A stretch of DNA of 64,000 bases. Source: Gammaproteobacteria bacterium. Lineage in GTDB: Bacteria > Pseudomonadota > Gammaproteobacteria > Steroidobacterales > Rariloculaceae. The stretch is taken from the NCBI GenBank assembly GCA_022826245.1, contig JAJDVG010000008.1, positions 166,626 to 230,625 of the forward strand, in the 5' to 3' direction. Below are positions 26,351-35,758 of this stretch, piece by piece. How positions within the stretch are numbered: position 1 is the stretch's first letter; the number at the start of each line of letters is the position of its first letter. Both the position numbers and the translations under genes were made by a program. The notes under the pieces are model-generated. The model was given only the letters and a program-made list of their open reading frames with translations, did no database searches and was not told the DNA's origin.

Positions 26351-29300
26351 TCAACGAAAGTCTCTCGAGCGGACCGTCAGATTCCCCAACAGGCGGCTTT
26401 GATCGTGGAGCCGATCGGCGATGACGTGCAGCACTTCTCCTTCCTTCTGGACGCGTCCCTCGACTCCGAGCAGCATCGCCCCGAGCAGGGTCCGCCGTTC
26501 GCGCCTGGCAACGTTCTCCCAGACGACGAGATTCACGTAACCCGTCTCGTCCTCGACGGTCACGAACGTCACCCCGGCCGCGTTCGCCGGCCGTTGCCGG
26601 ATGATGACAAGACCCGCCGTGCACACTCGCGCGCCATGCTCGAGCTGCCGCACGGCCCGGGCCTGGAGCAGGCCCATGGCGTGCAGGCGTTCCCGCAACA
26701 GCGCAAGGGGATGGCGTCCGAGCGTGAGCCCCAGGCGGCGATAGTCCGCCATGATGTCTTCCCCTTCCGTGGGCGCCTTCAACATCGGAATGGCTTCGGG
26801 GATGCGCGCGCGTTCGAGCAAGGGCGGCGGTTTCTCGATCCCGGCGACGCTCCAGCGAGCCCGATGCCGGTTCTTCGCGAACGGTTTGAGCGCGCCGGCC
26901 GCGGCCAGGGCGCCGAGGTCCTTGGCATCGAGTCTTGCCCGCCGCGCCAGATCTTCCACGTCGGCGAACTCCCGCTCCGCGCGGGCCTCGACCAGCCGCT
27001 TGCCTCCCTGAGCGGTAAAGCCCTTGACGATGCGCAGACCCAGCCGTATCGCCGGCCCGCCGCGGCCGTCCCGTTCCAGGGACGAATCCCGGCAGCTCCG
27101 GGTGACGGCGACGGGCCTTACGTCCACACCCTGCTCACGGGCCGCGCGCACCTGTGGCGCCGGCGAATAGACGCCCATCGGCGGGCTGTTGAGCAGCGCA
27201 CATAAAAAAACGGCCGGCTCATGGCACTTGAGCCACGCTGAAACGTAGGCCAGCAGCGCGAAGCTCGCGGCGTGCGACTCGGGAAACCCGTATTCGCCGA
27301 AACCCCTGATCTGATTGAATATCCGCTCGGCAAACTCGCGGTCATAACCACGCTCGAGCATGCCCTGGATCAACCGCTCCTGCATGGGTTCGAGATCGCC
27401 GCGGCGGCGCCAGGCGGCCATCGCGCGGCGCAGGCGGTCGGCCTCGCCCGGCGTGAAGCCGGCCGCCACGATCGCAAGCTGCATGACCTGCTCCTGGAAG
27501 ATCGGCACCCCGAGAGTGCGTTCGAGCACCTTGCGCACACCCTCGCTCGGATAGCTCACGGGCTCCTCGCCATTTCGCCGCCGGAGATAGGGATGCACCA
27601 TGTCGCCCTGGATGGGTCCCGGCCGAATGATCGCGACCTCAATGACGAGATCGTAGTAGCTGCGGGGCCTGAGCCTCGGCAGCATCGCCATCTGCGCGCG
27701 GGACTCGATCTGAAAGACGCCGACGGTATCGGCTCTCGAGATCATCCGGTACACCTCGGGGTCCTCGGCCGGGATGCTGTCCATCGAGAACTCGCGCCCA
27801 TGGAACGCCCTGATGAGTTCGAAGCTCTTTCTGATGGCGCTCAGCATTCCGAGCCCGAGAACGTCAACCTTGAGAAGACCGAGTTCCTCCAGATCGTCCT
27901 TGTCCCATTGAATGACCGTGCGCTCGGGCATGGCGGCATTCTCGATCGGCGCCAGTTCGCACAACGGGCGTTCGGATATGACGAAGCCGCCGACGTGCTG
28001 GGACAGGTGCCGCGGGAAGCCGAGCAGGGATTCGACCAGGCTCAGCAGGCGGCGAACCCCGGGGCTCGCGGGGTCGAGCCCCGCTTCGGCCACGCGCCCG
28101 GCGTCGACTTCACCGCCGTCCCGCCAATGCAGCGATCTTGCGAGCACGTCGAGTTCACCCGGCTCGAAACCGAGCGCCTTGCCGACATCGCGGATCGCGC
28201 TCTTCGGCCGGTAGGTGATCACCGTCGCGGCCAAGGCCGCACGTTCGCGGGAATACTTGCCGTAGATGTATTGAATGACCTCCTCCCTTCGTTCGTGCTC
28301 GAAGTCGACGTCGATATCGGGAGGCTCGTTGCGTTCTTTGGAAATGAACCGTTCCACGAGCATTTCCATCCGCGCCGGATCGACCTCGGTGATCCCGAGG
28401 CAGAAGCAGACGGCGGAGTTCGCGGCCGAACCCCTGCCCTGACAGAGGATGCCTGCCTCGCGGGCAAACCGGACGATGTCGTGCACCGTGAGGAAATACG
28501 GCTCGTAGCGGAGTTCCCCGATCAGCGCGAGCTCGTGCTCCACGAGCCTCGTCACCTTGTCCGGCACGCCTTCCGGCCAGCGCTGCCGCGCGCCCTCCTC
28601 GGTCAGGACGCGCAGATGGCTCGTTGGAGTGCGTCCCCCGGGCACGAGCTCGCGGGGATATTCGTAACGCAGTTCATCGAGCGAGAACTCGATGCGCTCG
28701 AGTATCGAGAGCGTCTCGTGCAGGAGCTCCCGCGGATAGATTCGCCCGAGTTCGTCGAGCGGCCTGAGCACGCGCTCGGCGTTCGAATGCAGCGCAAAGC
28801 CCAGTCGCCTGACGGGCTTGCCGAGCCGAATGGCCGTCAGCGTATCCTGCAGCATGCGCCGCTCGCGGCTGTGCATGTGCACGTTGCCGCTCGCGACCAG
28901 AGGCAAACCGAGCTGCCTTGCGGTCTTGCGGCACTCATCGAGCGTTTGCCGGTGGCAGCCGTCGGACAGAAGCTCCACCGCGAGCCACAGGCGGCCGGCG
29001 AAACGCTCCGTGAGCCAGACCCCGTCCAGGCTGTCGCGGGATGCCTGGGCCAGCCAGAGCAGCAGGCACTGCGAGTCCTGCAGGTGACGGGCCAGATCTT
29101 CCCGGCCGATCCGGTACTCTCCCTTGGCGGCCGCCCTGCGCGCGAAAGCGATCAGCCGGCACAGCTCGCCGTAGGCCCTGCGGTTCGGCGCGAGAACGAC
29201 CAGCTTCAGATGCTCTTCGGTCGTGAACTCGCTGCCGACGACGAACTTGAGCGGCAGGTCACGAGCGGCCGAATGGGCACGCACGATGCCGGCGACCGAA

Positions 29301-29425
29301 CATTCGTCGGTCAGGGCGAGCCCCGCATAGCCAAGCCCTGCGGCCCGCTCGACGAGCTCCGGCGGATGAGACGCGCCGCGCAGGAACGTGAAGTTGCTCA
29401 GGCAATGCAGTTCCGCGTAAGACAC
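26351..29425 (-). CDS. dnaE2: Error-prone DNA polymerase DnaE2
   Basis: Translesion C-family polymerase acting with ImuA and ImuB in SOS mutagenesis. About 1024 residues from GTG 29425: PHP domain (AELHCLSNFTFLRGASHPPEL), palm with the catalytic PPDIDVDFEHERREEVIQY, fingers, and C-terminal OB domain (LVIIRQRPANAAGVTFVTVEDETG). A longer ATG start (29782) would overlap imuB by over 300 bp and is rejected. Third gene after lexA in the mutagenesis operon; expected to be induced by DNA damage through LexA. Confidence 0.97.
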   Translation of the reverse strand: MSYAELHCLSNFTFLRGASHPPELVERAAGLGYAGLALTDECSVAGIVRAHSAARDLPLKFVVGSEFTTEEHLKLVVLAPNRRAYGELCRLIAFARRAAAKGEYRIGREDLARHLQDSQCLLLWLAQASRDSLDGVWLTERFAGRLWLAVELLSDGCHRQTLDECRKTARQLGLPLVASGNVHMHSRERRMLQDTLTAIRLGKPVRRLGFALHSNAERVLRPLDELGRIYPRELLHETLSILERIEFSLDELRYEYPRELVPGGRTPTSHLRVLTEEGARQRWPEGVPDKVTRLVEHELALIGELRYEPYFLTVHDIVRFAREAGILCQGRGSAANSAVCFCLGITEVDPARMEMLVERFISKERNEPPDIDVDFEHERREEVIQYIYGKYSRERAALAATVITYRPKSAIRDVGKALGFEPGELDVLARSLHWRDGGEVDAGRVAEAGLDPASPGVRRLLSLVESLLGFPRHLSQHVGGFVISERPLCELAPIENAAMPERTVIQWDKDDLEELGLLKVDVLGLGMLSAIRKSFELIRAFHGREFSMDSIPAEDPEVYRMISRADTVGVFQIESRAQMAMLPRLRPRSYYDLVIEVAIIRPGPIQGDMVHPYLRRRNGEEPVSYPSEGVRKVLERTLGVPIFQEQVMQLAIVAAGFTPGEADRLRRAMAAWRRRGDLEPMQERLIQGMLERGYDREFAERIFNQIRGFGEYGFPESHAASFALLAYVSAWLKCHEPAVFLCALLNSPPMGVYSPAPQVRAAREQGVDVRPVAVTRSCRDSSLERDGRGGPAIRLGLRIVKGFTAQGGKRLVEARAEREFADVEDLARRARLDAKDLGALAAAGALKPFAKNRHRARWSVAGIEKPPPLLERARIPEAIPMLKAPTEGEDIMADYRRLGLTLGRHPLALLRERLHAMGLLQARAVRQLEHGARVCTAGLVIIRQRPANAAGVTFVTVEDETGYVNLVVWENVARRERRTLLGAMLLGVEGRVQKEGEVLHVIADRLHDQSRLLGNLTVRSRDFR

Positions 29426-29451
29426 GATCGGGGACGGGACGGCTTGAACCG

Positions 29452-30825
29452 TCAGCCGAAAAGGCCGTGCAGGAACCACTCCTGCGTGACGCGATCCCGG
29501 TAAACCCACAGCTTCTCGCCCCGTGAAGCGCAGGCCGCGTAATAGTCTCTTCTGACGTCCCCGCCATCCCACCAGCCGCTTTCGATACGCTCGGGTTCGG
29601 GCCCCATTTGCAGCGGCCCCCGGAACCGGAGCCGGGCAGCGCCCTGCGCGAGCGGCAACGGCGAAGGCAGTATCCACAGCGGCCGATCGGCGAGTTTGCG
29701 TGTTCCCGCAAGCGGGCTTGCGGGGCGCCGCCCTGTTCCTGCAGAGGATGTTTCGAGCAGCCGCCCGGTCAGTCTGCTCCATCCCGATTCGGGCCGGTGT
29801 TCGGCCGCGAGTTCGAAACCGTACACGCCCTCCACGCCGAAGCGTCCGCGCAGACGCTCGATCAGCCCGGCTTTCGAAACGGGCCGTCCGTCCGTCTGCC
29901 CGTTCTTTCCGAAGAGCGCCGGCGGCTTCAGATGCATCGGCTTCAGGGCGCCGGCCCGCAAACCGACCGCGATGACGGGCGCGGGCAGGACGATGCTTTC
30001 AAGACGTGCGGCCAATGGCTCAAGCAGCCTGCGCGCCTCATGAACCGGCTCCATCAGATCGAGACCGCTCACGGTCGGCGGGCGGTTCGCATGATGAAGA
30101 ACGATCGCAAGCTCCTGCGCCTGGGCCTGGCGGCTGCGCAAGCGCTCAACGAGGCGCTCGACCATCTTGCCGAGCGCAGCGGCCAGCAGCTCGCGATCGT
30201 CGGTCTCGCTCATGAAATCGAATTTCGAGCTCAGGTTCCGGGGTTTCTCGAAGCCGACCCTGGGATCGGGCCGTTTTCCGAGCGCCCGGTCGAGTTCGCG
30301 CAAATAGCGTCGGCCGATCCGGCGCGCGAATCCATCCCGGGGCAGCCGCAGGCAATCGCCGATGCTGCGCACGCCCATCTCGTTCAATAGCGTCAGGATG
30401 TCCTCGGGCCAATGCGTCACCGACAGGGGAAGCGGGCCCAGGCTGCCGGCCAGGGCGCGGGTTTCAGGCACGTTCGCGCCTTGCCGGCGCACCAGCCACA
30501 ACGCGCCGAGATACGTGGGCGCCGCGCACAGGTGGGAGGACAGGCGGCGGGCGGCGATTTCGGCCGTCAATCTCCGTTCGACGGCTGCAAGGCTTCCGAA
30601 CAGCCTGAGGCTGCCCCGCACTTCGAGGAGCAGGGTTTCGGGCCGGTCAAGACAGACCAGCGGCGTGATTCGGCCGCACCAGGCCGCGAGCGATTCAAGC
30701 TCCTGCGGGGCCTGCGAATCCTCCAGATGTATGGCGATCCATAACTGCTCTTCCCGTCTCGCCGCGGTGTCCGGCGGAGCGGGCTTCTCCGGCTCCCGAG
30801 GGAGATGCGTTAACGGCTGGAGCAT
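29452..30825 (-). CDS. imuB: ImuB, Y-family polymerase homologue without polymerase activity
   Basis: 457 residues with a Y-family fold: LWIAIHLEDSQAPQ at the start, the finger and palm helix-hairpin region (LLNEMGVRSIGDCLRLPRDGFARRIGRRYL), and a C-terminal extension ending WVYRDRVTQEWFLHGLFG. The acidic catalytic residues of active Y-family enzymes are not seen in the first motif, as expected for ImuB, which acts as a scaffold linking DnaE2, ImuA and the beta clamp. Lies 26 bp upstream of dnaE2 and 12 bp downstream of imuA. Confidence 0.95.
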   Translation of the reverse strand: MLQPLTHLPREPEKPAPPDTAARREEQLWIAIHLEDSQAPQELESLAAWCGRITPLVCLDRPETLLLEVRGSLRLFGSLAAVERRLTAEIAARRLSSHLCAAPTYLGALWLVRRQGANVPETRALAGSLGPLPLSVTHWPEDILTLLNEMGVRSIGDCLRLPRDGFARRIGRRYLRELDRALGKRPDPRVGFEKPRNLSSKFDFMSETDDRELLAAALGKMVERLVERLRSRQAQAQELAIVLHHANRPPTVSGLDLMEPVHEARRLLEPLAARLESIVLPAPVIAVGLRAGALKPMHLKPPALFGKNGQTDGRPVSKAGLIERLRGRFGVEGVYGFELAAEHRPESGWSRLTGRLLETSSAGTGRRPASPLAGTRKLADRPLWILPSPLPLAQGAARLRFRGPLQMGPEPERIESGWWDGGDVRRDYYAACASRGEKLWVYRDRVTQEWFLHGLFG

Positions 30826-30837
30826 GAAGACTCACCG

Positions 30838-31491
30838 TCAGGCCGGTCTCTCGAATGCGACCGTCCCCGGCCGGCTGCCGCGGCACTTGATGATTTCGAC
30901 GCGGACAAGGGCCGCCGCCGAATGAAGCTTCAGTCTCAGCGCGGCAGGGGAACTGCGCCGCAGTGCAGCGCCCGGACGAAACAGCACCGTCCAGCAGGCG
31001 TTTTCTTCCGCGCCGAGTTGCAGACGGCGCAAGGCCTTGTCACCGGCGGATTCAAGCCAGGCCAGTACGGCGGCGCAGGACCCCGAACGCAGCGCCTGCT
31101 CGACCGCCCACAGGATATTGTTTCCGGGAAGATTCTTTTCGAGCGCCTCGTTTCCGTCTGCCGGGGGATGCACCAACAGCAAGCGGCCCGGATCGATTCC
31201 GGAACGTTCGAGCGCCGGTGCGTAGGGAATGAACGGCGGATCTATCCAGACGATCCAGTGCCCGGCGTTGCCGGTCCCGCCGCTCAGAAAGGCCAGCGCG
31301 GGCATCAACAGGCTCAATTCGCCGATGCCGTAACGCTCGGGAACGATTTCCGTCAGGGCATCCCGGGGCCAGCCGCCGCCCGGAAGATACCGGTCGAGCT
31401 CGGCGAAACCCGTCGGCAGCGTCTGCCAGGCGGCTCGGTCGCACCGGCCCTTCCAGACCCGCGGATGCAGGCTCAGATCGTCCACGCTCAT
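30838..31491 (-). CDS. imuA: ImuA, RecA-like SOS mutagenesis protein
   Basis: 217-residue RecA/SulA-like protein. Starts MSVDDLSLHPRVWKG, followed by the typical LPTGFAELDRYLPGGGWPRDALTEI segment, a degenerate nucleotide-binding region and a WIVWIDPPF strand. Its start overlaps the lexA stop codon by 4 bp (ATGA), so it is coupled to lexA. Works with ImuB and DnaE2 in translesion synthesis. Confidence 0.94.
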   Translation of the reverse strand: MSVDDLSLHPRVWKGRCDRAAWQTLPTGFAELDRYLPGGGWPRDALTEIVPERYGIGELSLLMPALAFLSGGTGNAGHWIVWIDPPFIPYAPALERSGIDPGRLLLVHPPADGNEALEKNLPGNNILWAVEQALRSGSCAAVLAWLESAGDKALRRLQLGAEENACWTVLFRPGAALRRSSPAALRLKLHSAAALVRVEIIKCRGSRPGTVAFERPA

Positions 31492-32120
31492 CGGCTCCGC
31501 ATCGAATCGCGGACCACGCCGACGACGACCCCCTCTATCGTGAACTGCTGTTCCCTGAGGTCGATTTCGATCGGGTCGAACTCGGCGTTTGCGGGCATCA
31601 GCCAGACCCGATGGCCTTCCTGCCGATAACGCTTGACCGTGACCTCGTCCTCCAGGCGCGCCACGATGATCTGCCGGTTACGGATTTCGGACGTGCGATG
31701 CACCGCGACCAGGTCGCCGTCGAGGATGCCCGCATCCTTCATGCTCATGCCGTGTACCCGGAGCAGGAAATGCGGCGGCGCTTCGAAGAGATCGAGATCG
31801 ATTCGATGGCGAGCCTCGATATGCTCCTCGGCCAGGATGGGTTCGCCGGCCGCTACCCGCCCGACGAGCGGCAAGCCCGGCATCGTCCGTAGCGAGCCTT
31901 CCCGAAATGCGTCCTTGAGCCTGATTCCGCGGGACGTGCCTCGCAGAAGCTCGATGGCGCCCTTGCGTTCGAGTGCCCGCAGGTGCTGCTCGGCAGCATT
32001 CACCGAGCGGAACTTCAGCGCTCCTGCGATCTCGGCGCGCGTCGGCGGTATGCCGTTATTGCGGATGGCTTCCTGGATCAGGAGGACGATTTCTCTCTGT
32101 CTCGGGGTCAGTTCGCGCAT
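31488..32120 (-). CDS. lexA: SOS repressor LexA
   Basis: 210 residues from ATG 32120 (MRELTPRQREI); an upstream in-frame ATG at 32162 lies inside the operator and is rejected. Winged helix-turn-helix (TRAEIAGALKFRSVNAAEQHLRALERKG), self-cleavage site A91-G92 in GRVAAGEPI, catalytic S126 in GMSM and K163 in VTVKRY. Heads lexA-imuA-imuB-dnaE2. Autoregulation is expected through the operators just upstream. Confidence 0.97.
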   Translation of the reverse strand: MRELTPRQREIVLLIQEAIRNNGIPPTRAEIAGALKFRSVNAAEQHLRALERKGAIELLRGTSRGIRLKDAFREGSLRTMPGLPLVGRVAAGEPILAEEHIEARHRIDLDLFEAPPHFLLRVHGMSMKDAGILDGDLVAVHRTSEIRNRQIIVARLEDEVTVKRYRQEGHRVWLMPANAEFDPIEIDLREQQFTIEGVVVGVVRDSMRSR

Positions 32121-32129
32121 CGTAAAGAC

Positions 32130-32162
32130 CTGTATCAATATACATACTGATAATATATACAC
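32130..32162 (-). promoter_or_regulatory. Tandem LexA operators upstream of lexA
   Basis: CTGTATCAATATACAT (32130-32145) fits CTGT-N8-ACAG with one mismatch in the last base, and CTGATAATATATACAC (32147-32162) is a weaker second copy one helical turn and a half away. They start 10 bp upstream of the lexA start codon. The paired layout resembles the double operator of E. coli lexA. The same AT-rich block could contain the -10 region. Confidence 0.72.
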
Positions 32163-32280
32163 ATACGGTGAGGATCAAGAGAAACCGCAAGCGATGCGGG
32201 GGAGGTTTCAATTGCAGTGGGCTCTGATTTGGGAAATAATTGCTGCGGTTTGTGGCTCAAGTCTCAGGGGAAAAAAATCA

Positions 32281-32574
32281 ATGACCAAAGAACTCCGTAA
32301 CGCTCTGCGGACGGCAGCGTTTGTGTGCGCCATCGCCTTCGTGAGCGGCTGTGCGAACACCGACGTTCTTGAACAGGAATTGCGCACGGCGATCTCGGCT
32401 GCGCAAAGCGCGGCCGACGCGGCGCAGAGTGCTGCCAACGAGGCAAGGCAGCTTGCCACCGCGGCGCAAAGCACCGCAAACCAGGCCTTGCAAGCCGCCG
32501 AGGCTGCCCAGGCCAGCAGCGACGAAACCAATCAGCGGCTCGATCGCATGGCCGAGGAAGGCGTACTGAAGTAA
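32281..32574 (+). CDS. Small Lpp/OprI-like alanine-rich outer-membrane lipoprotein
   Basis: 97 residues: signal peptide with lipobox VSGC (Cys25), then a continuous alpha helix with Ala-rich heptads (AAQSAADAAQSAANEA and similar) ending NQRLDRMAEEGVLK. This is the alanine-zipper design of Lpp/OprI trimers. No C-terminal Lys in the Lpp style except the final VLK, where the last Lys could be the peptidoglycan attachment point used by the L,D-transpeptidase encoded next door (32699-33682, convergent). That link is inference. A strong terminator follows. Confidence 0.88.
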   Translation: MTKELRNALRTAAFVCAIAFVSGCANTDVLEQELRTAISAAQSAADAAQSAANEARQLATAAQSTANQALQAAEAAQASSDETNQRLDRMAEEGVLK

Positions 32575-32671
32575 GAAGCCCCGGACTGCACCCGGTTCCC
32601 GAAATCTACTGCGCTACTGTGGCGCTTGCGGTCGCAACCGGGTAACCCCTGAAAGCTGATCAGACTACTCG

Positions 32672-32699
32672 AAGCCGCCGATGGTTGTCGGCGGCTTTT
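32672..32699 (+). terminator. Rho-independent terminator after the lipoprotein gene
   Basis: AAGCCGCCGA (32672-32681) pairs with TCGGCGGCTT (32688-32697) around a 6-nt loop and runs into TTTT (32696-32699). It ends exactly at the stop codon of the convergent L,D-transpeptidase gene. Confidence 0.9.
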
Positions 32700-33682
32700 C
32701 AGTGCGCGCGAGCCACCGCGCCGTCATCTCCGGGAACCGTCGCCGCAACGGACTCCGGAATACCGCGGGCCGCGTCCATCACGCGCTCGGCTGAACGCCA
32801 GTCCATCTGGACTCCGCGCTCCTCCGTGACGGCAATGAACGCGCGCGTCAGATCGGTCGCGCTCCACATTCCCGCGGTGTCCTCCTCGTCCAGAGGCGGG
32901 TGCGCTTCGAGGTACAAGCCGTTGTCGCGCCAGCCGAACTTGAACGGCTGGTTGACGAGCTGCACCGACAGCCCCGTCGGCACCGACTCGAACAACGCTT
33001 CGATATCCTCGGGGAACATGCGGATGCAGCCGTGGGTCACGCGCATCCCGACACCGGCCGGCATGTTCGTGCCGTGAATGAGGTAGCCCGGGAGACCGAG
33101 ACGCAACGCGAACTTGCCGAGCGGGTTGTCTGGCCCGGGCGGCACGACGGCGGGCAGGAAGTCGTTTCGCGCCGCATGTTCGTCGCGGATCGACTGCGGC
33201 GGATACCAGGTCGGATCCGCGGCTTTGGCCACCACGCTCGTGCGGCCGAGCGGCGTACGCCAGTCCTGGCGCCCGATGCTGATGGGATGCGTAATGACCC
33301 GTTCGTCATCGGGAAAGTAGTAGAGCCTGAGTTCCGGAACGTTGATCACGATGCCGCGGCGCTCGGCCTGCGGCAGCACGAACTGCGTGGGCAGCACGAT
33401 CTCGGTGCCCTCGCCCGGCAACCACGGATCGACATCCGGATTGGCATGGCGCAGTTCCTCGTAGCCGAGATTGTAGCGGCGCGCGAGCCTTACGAAAGTG
33501 TCTTCGTGGCGCGCCTCGATGACCCGAACCTCGCCGACGACATCGACATCCGCGGACAGGGCGTACTCCGCGGCCCCGGCCCCGGCAGCGCCGCCAAGCA
33601 GGCCCGCCAGCAGCAGGACGCTTCGAACGATCCGGTGCAAGGCCCGGCCGGTTCCCCGCCACACCTCGTATATTGTGCTCAT
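32699..33682 (-). CDS. Periplasmic L,D-transpeptidase (YkuD domain with LysM)
   Basis: 327 residues: signal peptide (VRSVLLLAGLLGGAAGAGAAE), a LysM-like segment (TFVRLARRYNLGYEELRHANP, about 60-105), and a YkuD domain with the catalytic motif HGTNMPAGVGMRVTHGCIRM, where the His and Cys are the active residues. The ErfK/YbiS/YcfS group attaches Lpp to peptidoglycan or makes 3-3 crosslinks. Convergence with a gene for an Lpp-like lipoprotein fits the attachment role. Confidence 0.93.
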   Translation of the reverse strand: MSTIYEVWRGTGRALHRIVRSVLLLAGLLGGAAGAGAAEYALSADVDVVGEVRVIEARHEDTFVRLARRYNLGYEELRHANPDVDPWLPGEGTEIVLPTQFVLPQAERRGIVINVPELRLYYFPDDERVITHPISIGRQDWRTPLGRTSVVAKAADPTWYPPQSIRDEHAARNDFLPAVVPPGPDNPLGKFALRLGLPGYLIHGTNMPAGVGMRVTHGCIRMFPEDIEALFESVPTGLSVQLVNQPFKFGWRDNGLYLEAHPPLDEEDTAGMWSATDLTRAFIAVTEERGVQMDWRSAERVMDAARGIPESVAATVPGDDGAVARAH

Positions 33683-33713
33683 CTTGTCCGTGTCCCACTC
33701 AACGGTACAAGGT

Positions 33714-34673
33714 CTAGTATCGCACGAGACTGGCTCCCCAGGTAAATCCGCCGCCGAATGCTTCGAGCAGCAACAGATCGCCGCGCTTGATTCGACCGTC
33801 CCGGATCGCCGTGTCGAGCGCCATCGGAACCGATGCCGCCGACGTGTTGCCGTGTTCGCGAATCGTCAGGACGACGCGTTCCATCGGCATCCGCAAGCGC
33901 TTCGCCATGGCTTGAATGATGCGGATATTCGCCTGGTGAGGAATGAGCCAGTCGATCTCGCCCTTGTCGAGGCCGTTTTTCTGAAGAACCTCGTCCACCA
34001 TGGACCCGAGCGTCTTGACGGCGACCTTGAAGACTTCGTTGCCCTTCATGCGCAACGCAGCGCCCTCCCCGTCCCTGGGGGTCACTGAAACTCCTGTCGA
34101 AGCGTACAGGAGTTCGCGGTAGCGCCCGTCGGAACCGAGACTGGAATACAGGATGCCGGGGTCGTCGGACTGCTCGAGAATCACCGCGCCCGCCCCGTCC
34201 CCGAACAGCACGCAGGTTTCCCGATCGGTCCAGTCGATGATGCGCGACATGCACTCGGCGCCGACGACGAGTGCGCGTTTGGCCTGCCCCCCGCGCAGAA
34301 ACTCGTTTGCAACCCCGAGCGCGTAGAGGAAACCGCTGCAGGCCGCTTCGAGGCTGAACGCCGGCGTGCCATGGATGCCGAGCCGCTCCTGAATGAGACA
34401 GCCGACATTGGGAAAGATCAGATCGGGCGTCGTCGTACCGACCAGGATGAAGTCGATTTCGCCCGGCTCGATACCGGCATCCTCGATCGCGGCGAGGGAA
34501 GCCCGATACGCCAGATCGCTCGTGAATTCATCGTCCGCGACCAGGTGCCTGCGCTCGATACCCGTTCGCGTGCGAATCCACTCGTCGGTCGTGTCGACCA
34601 TCTCCTCGAGATCGAAGTTGGTCAGCACGCGTTCCGGCAGGTATTTGCCGGTGCCTGCTATGCGCGAATACAT
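33714..34673 (-). CDS. fabH: 3-oxoacyl-[acyl-carrier-protein] synthase III
   Basis: Starts fatty-acid synthesis by condensing acetyl-CoA with malonyl-ACP. 319 residues with the Cys-His-Asn triad: Cys in EAACSGFLYAL, His in LIPHQANIRI, Asn in EHGNTSAASV. Starts MYSRIAGTGKYLPE. Overlaps plsX by 16 bp. No fabD, fabG or acpP follows on this strand, unlike many gammaproteobacteria; the next gene is the L,D-transpeptidase. Confidence 0.98.
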   Translation of the reverse strand: MYSRIAGTGKYLPERVLTNFDLEEMVDTTDEWIRTRTGIERRHLVADDEFTSDLAYRASLAAIEDAGIEPGEIDFILVGTTTPDLIFPNVGCLIQERLGIHGTPAFSLEAACSGFLYALGVANEFLRGGQAKRALVVGAECMSRIIDWTDRETCVLFGDGAGAVILEQSDDPGILYSSLGSDGRYRELLYASTGVSVTPRDGEGAALRMKGNEVFKVAVKTLGSMVDEVLQKNGLDKGEIDWLIPHQANIRIIQAMAKRLRMPMERVVLTIREHGNTSAASVPMALDTAIRDGRIKRGDLLLLEAFGGGFTWGASLVRY

Positions 34674-35686
34674 TCTCGTGACTGCTTTTCGACGAGCTCG
34701 CCGATCTTGACCGGAACGCCCTTGCGGGCCTCGACCATAGCCGTCTGAACGGCCGTCTCGAACGCGAGCTGGTCGGCTCCACCGTGACTCTTGAGCACGA
34801 TCCCGTTCAGCCCGACGAGGCTCGCACCGTTATAGAGACGGGGATCGAGCCGCGCGCGCAGCGCATCGAGCGCGGAGTTGGCCGCGACGCCCTGAACCTT
34901 GCGCAGACTGTTGCGGCTGAATTCCTCCCGCAGGAACGAGCCGATCAATCCGGCCACGCCTTCCATCGTCTTGATCGCCACGTTGCCGACGAACCCGTCG
35001 CTGACGACGACGTCGACATCCGCCTGGAATATCCCGTCGCCCTCGACGAAACCCAGATAGTTGAGGTCGCTCCGAGCCAACAGGTGGCCGGCCTCGCGGA
35101 TGACCTCGTTGCCCTTGATGTCCTCCTGACCGACGTTCAGCAGACCGACGCGCGGCCTTTCGATATCGAGCATGCCGGAAGCGATGACCGACCCCATGAT
35201 CGCGAACTGAACGAGATGATCGGCCGTGCAACCCACATTCGCGCCGATGTCGAGCATGAAGGTCGGCGACCTGAGTCCCGGCACGCAGGAAATGATCGCG
35301 GGACGGTCGATGCCCGGCAGCGTCTTCAGAACGTATCGCGCGGTGGCCATGAGGGCGCCGGTGTTCCCGGAGCTCACGCAGGCATCGGCCTCCGTGGACT
35401 TGACGAGTTCGATCGCGCTGCGTAGCGACGAGTCCTTCTTGTGGCGCAACGCATCGCCGGGATGCTCGTCCATGCCGACCACTTCCGCCGCCGCCCGGAA
35501 GCCGAGCCGTTTGCCGTACTTGCCCCGGGTCTGCGCCTTGACCTCGTCGAGAACGTCGGCGAGACCGACGAGAATCAGGGTGACCGAGTCGTCCTTTTCG
35601 AGCGTCGCAAGAGCCGCGGGCACGACAACGGCCGGACCCCGGTCGCCGCCCATGGCGTCCAGGGCGATTGTGACCTTGCGACTCAT
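34658..35686 (-). CDS. plsX: Phosphate acyltransferase PlsX
   Basis: Converts acyl-ACP to acyl-phosphate for glycerolipid synthesis. 342 residues, starting MSRKVTIALDAMGGDRGPAVV, with SLRSAIELVKSTEADACVSSGNTGALMATA and DIGANVGCTADHLVQFA, all typical. Follows rpmF and overlaps fabH. Confidence 0.98.
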   Translation of the reverse strand: MSRKVTIALDAMGGDRGPAVVVPAALATLEKDDSVTLILVGLADVLDEVKAQTRGKYGKRLGFRAAAEVVGMDEHPGDALRHKKDSSLRSAIELVKSTEADACVSSGNTGALMATARYVLKTLPGIDRPAIISCVPGLRSPTFMLDIGANVGCTADHLVQFAIMGSVIASGMLDIERPRVGLLNVGQEDIKGNEVIREAGHLLARSDLNYLGFVEGDGIFQADVDVVVSDGFVGNVAIKTMEGVAGLIGSFLREEFSRNSLRKVQGVAANSALDALRARLDPRLYNGASLVGLNGIVLKSHGGADQLAFETAVQTAMVEARKGVPVKIGELVEKQSRECIRA

Positions 35687-35758
35687 CGAATCGGTTTTCG
35701 GTGGACTGCGAAGAGTGGCCCGGGCGCCGCTTGCCGCCCGCTGCGGGATGCCGCCGGC

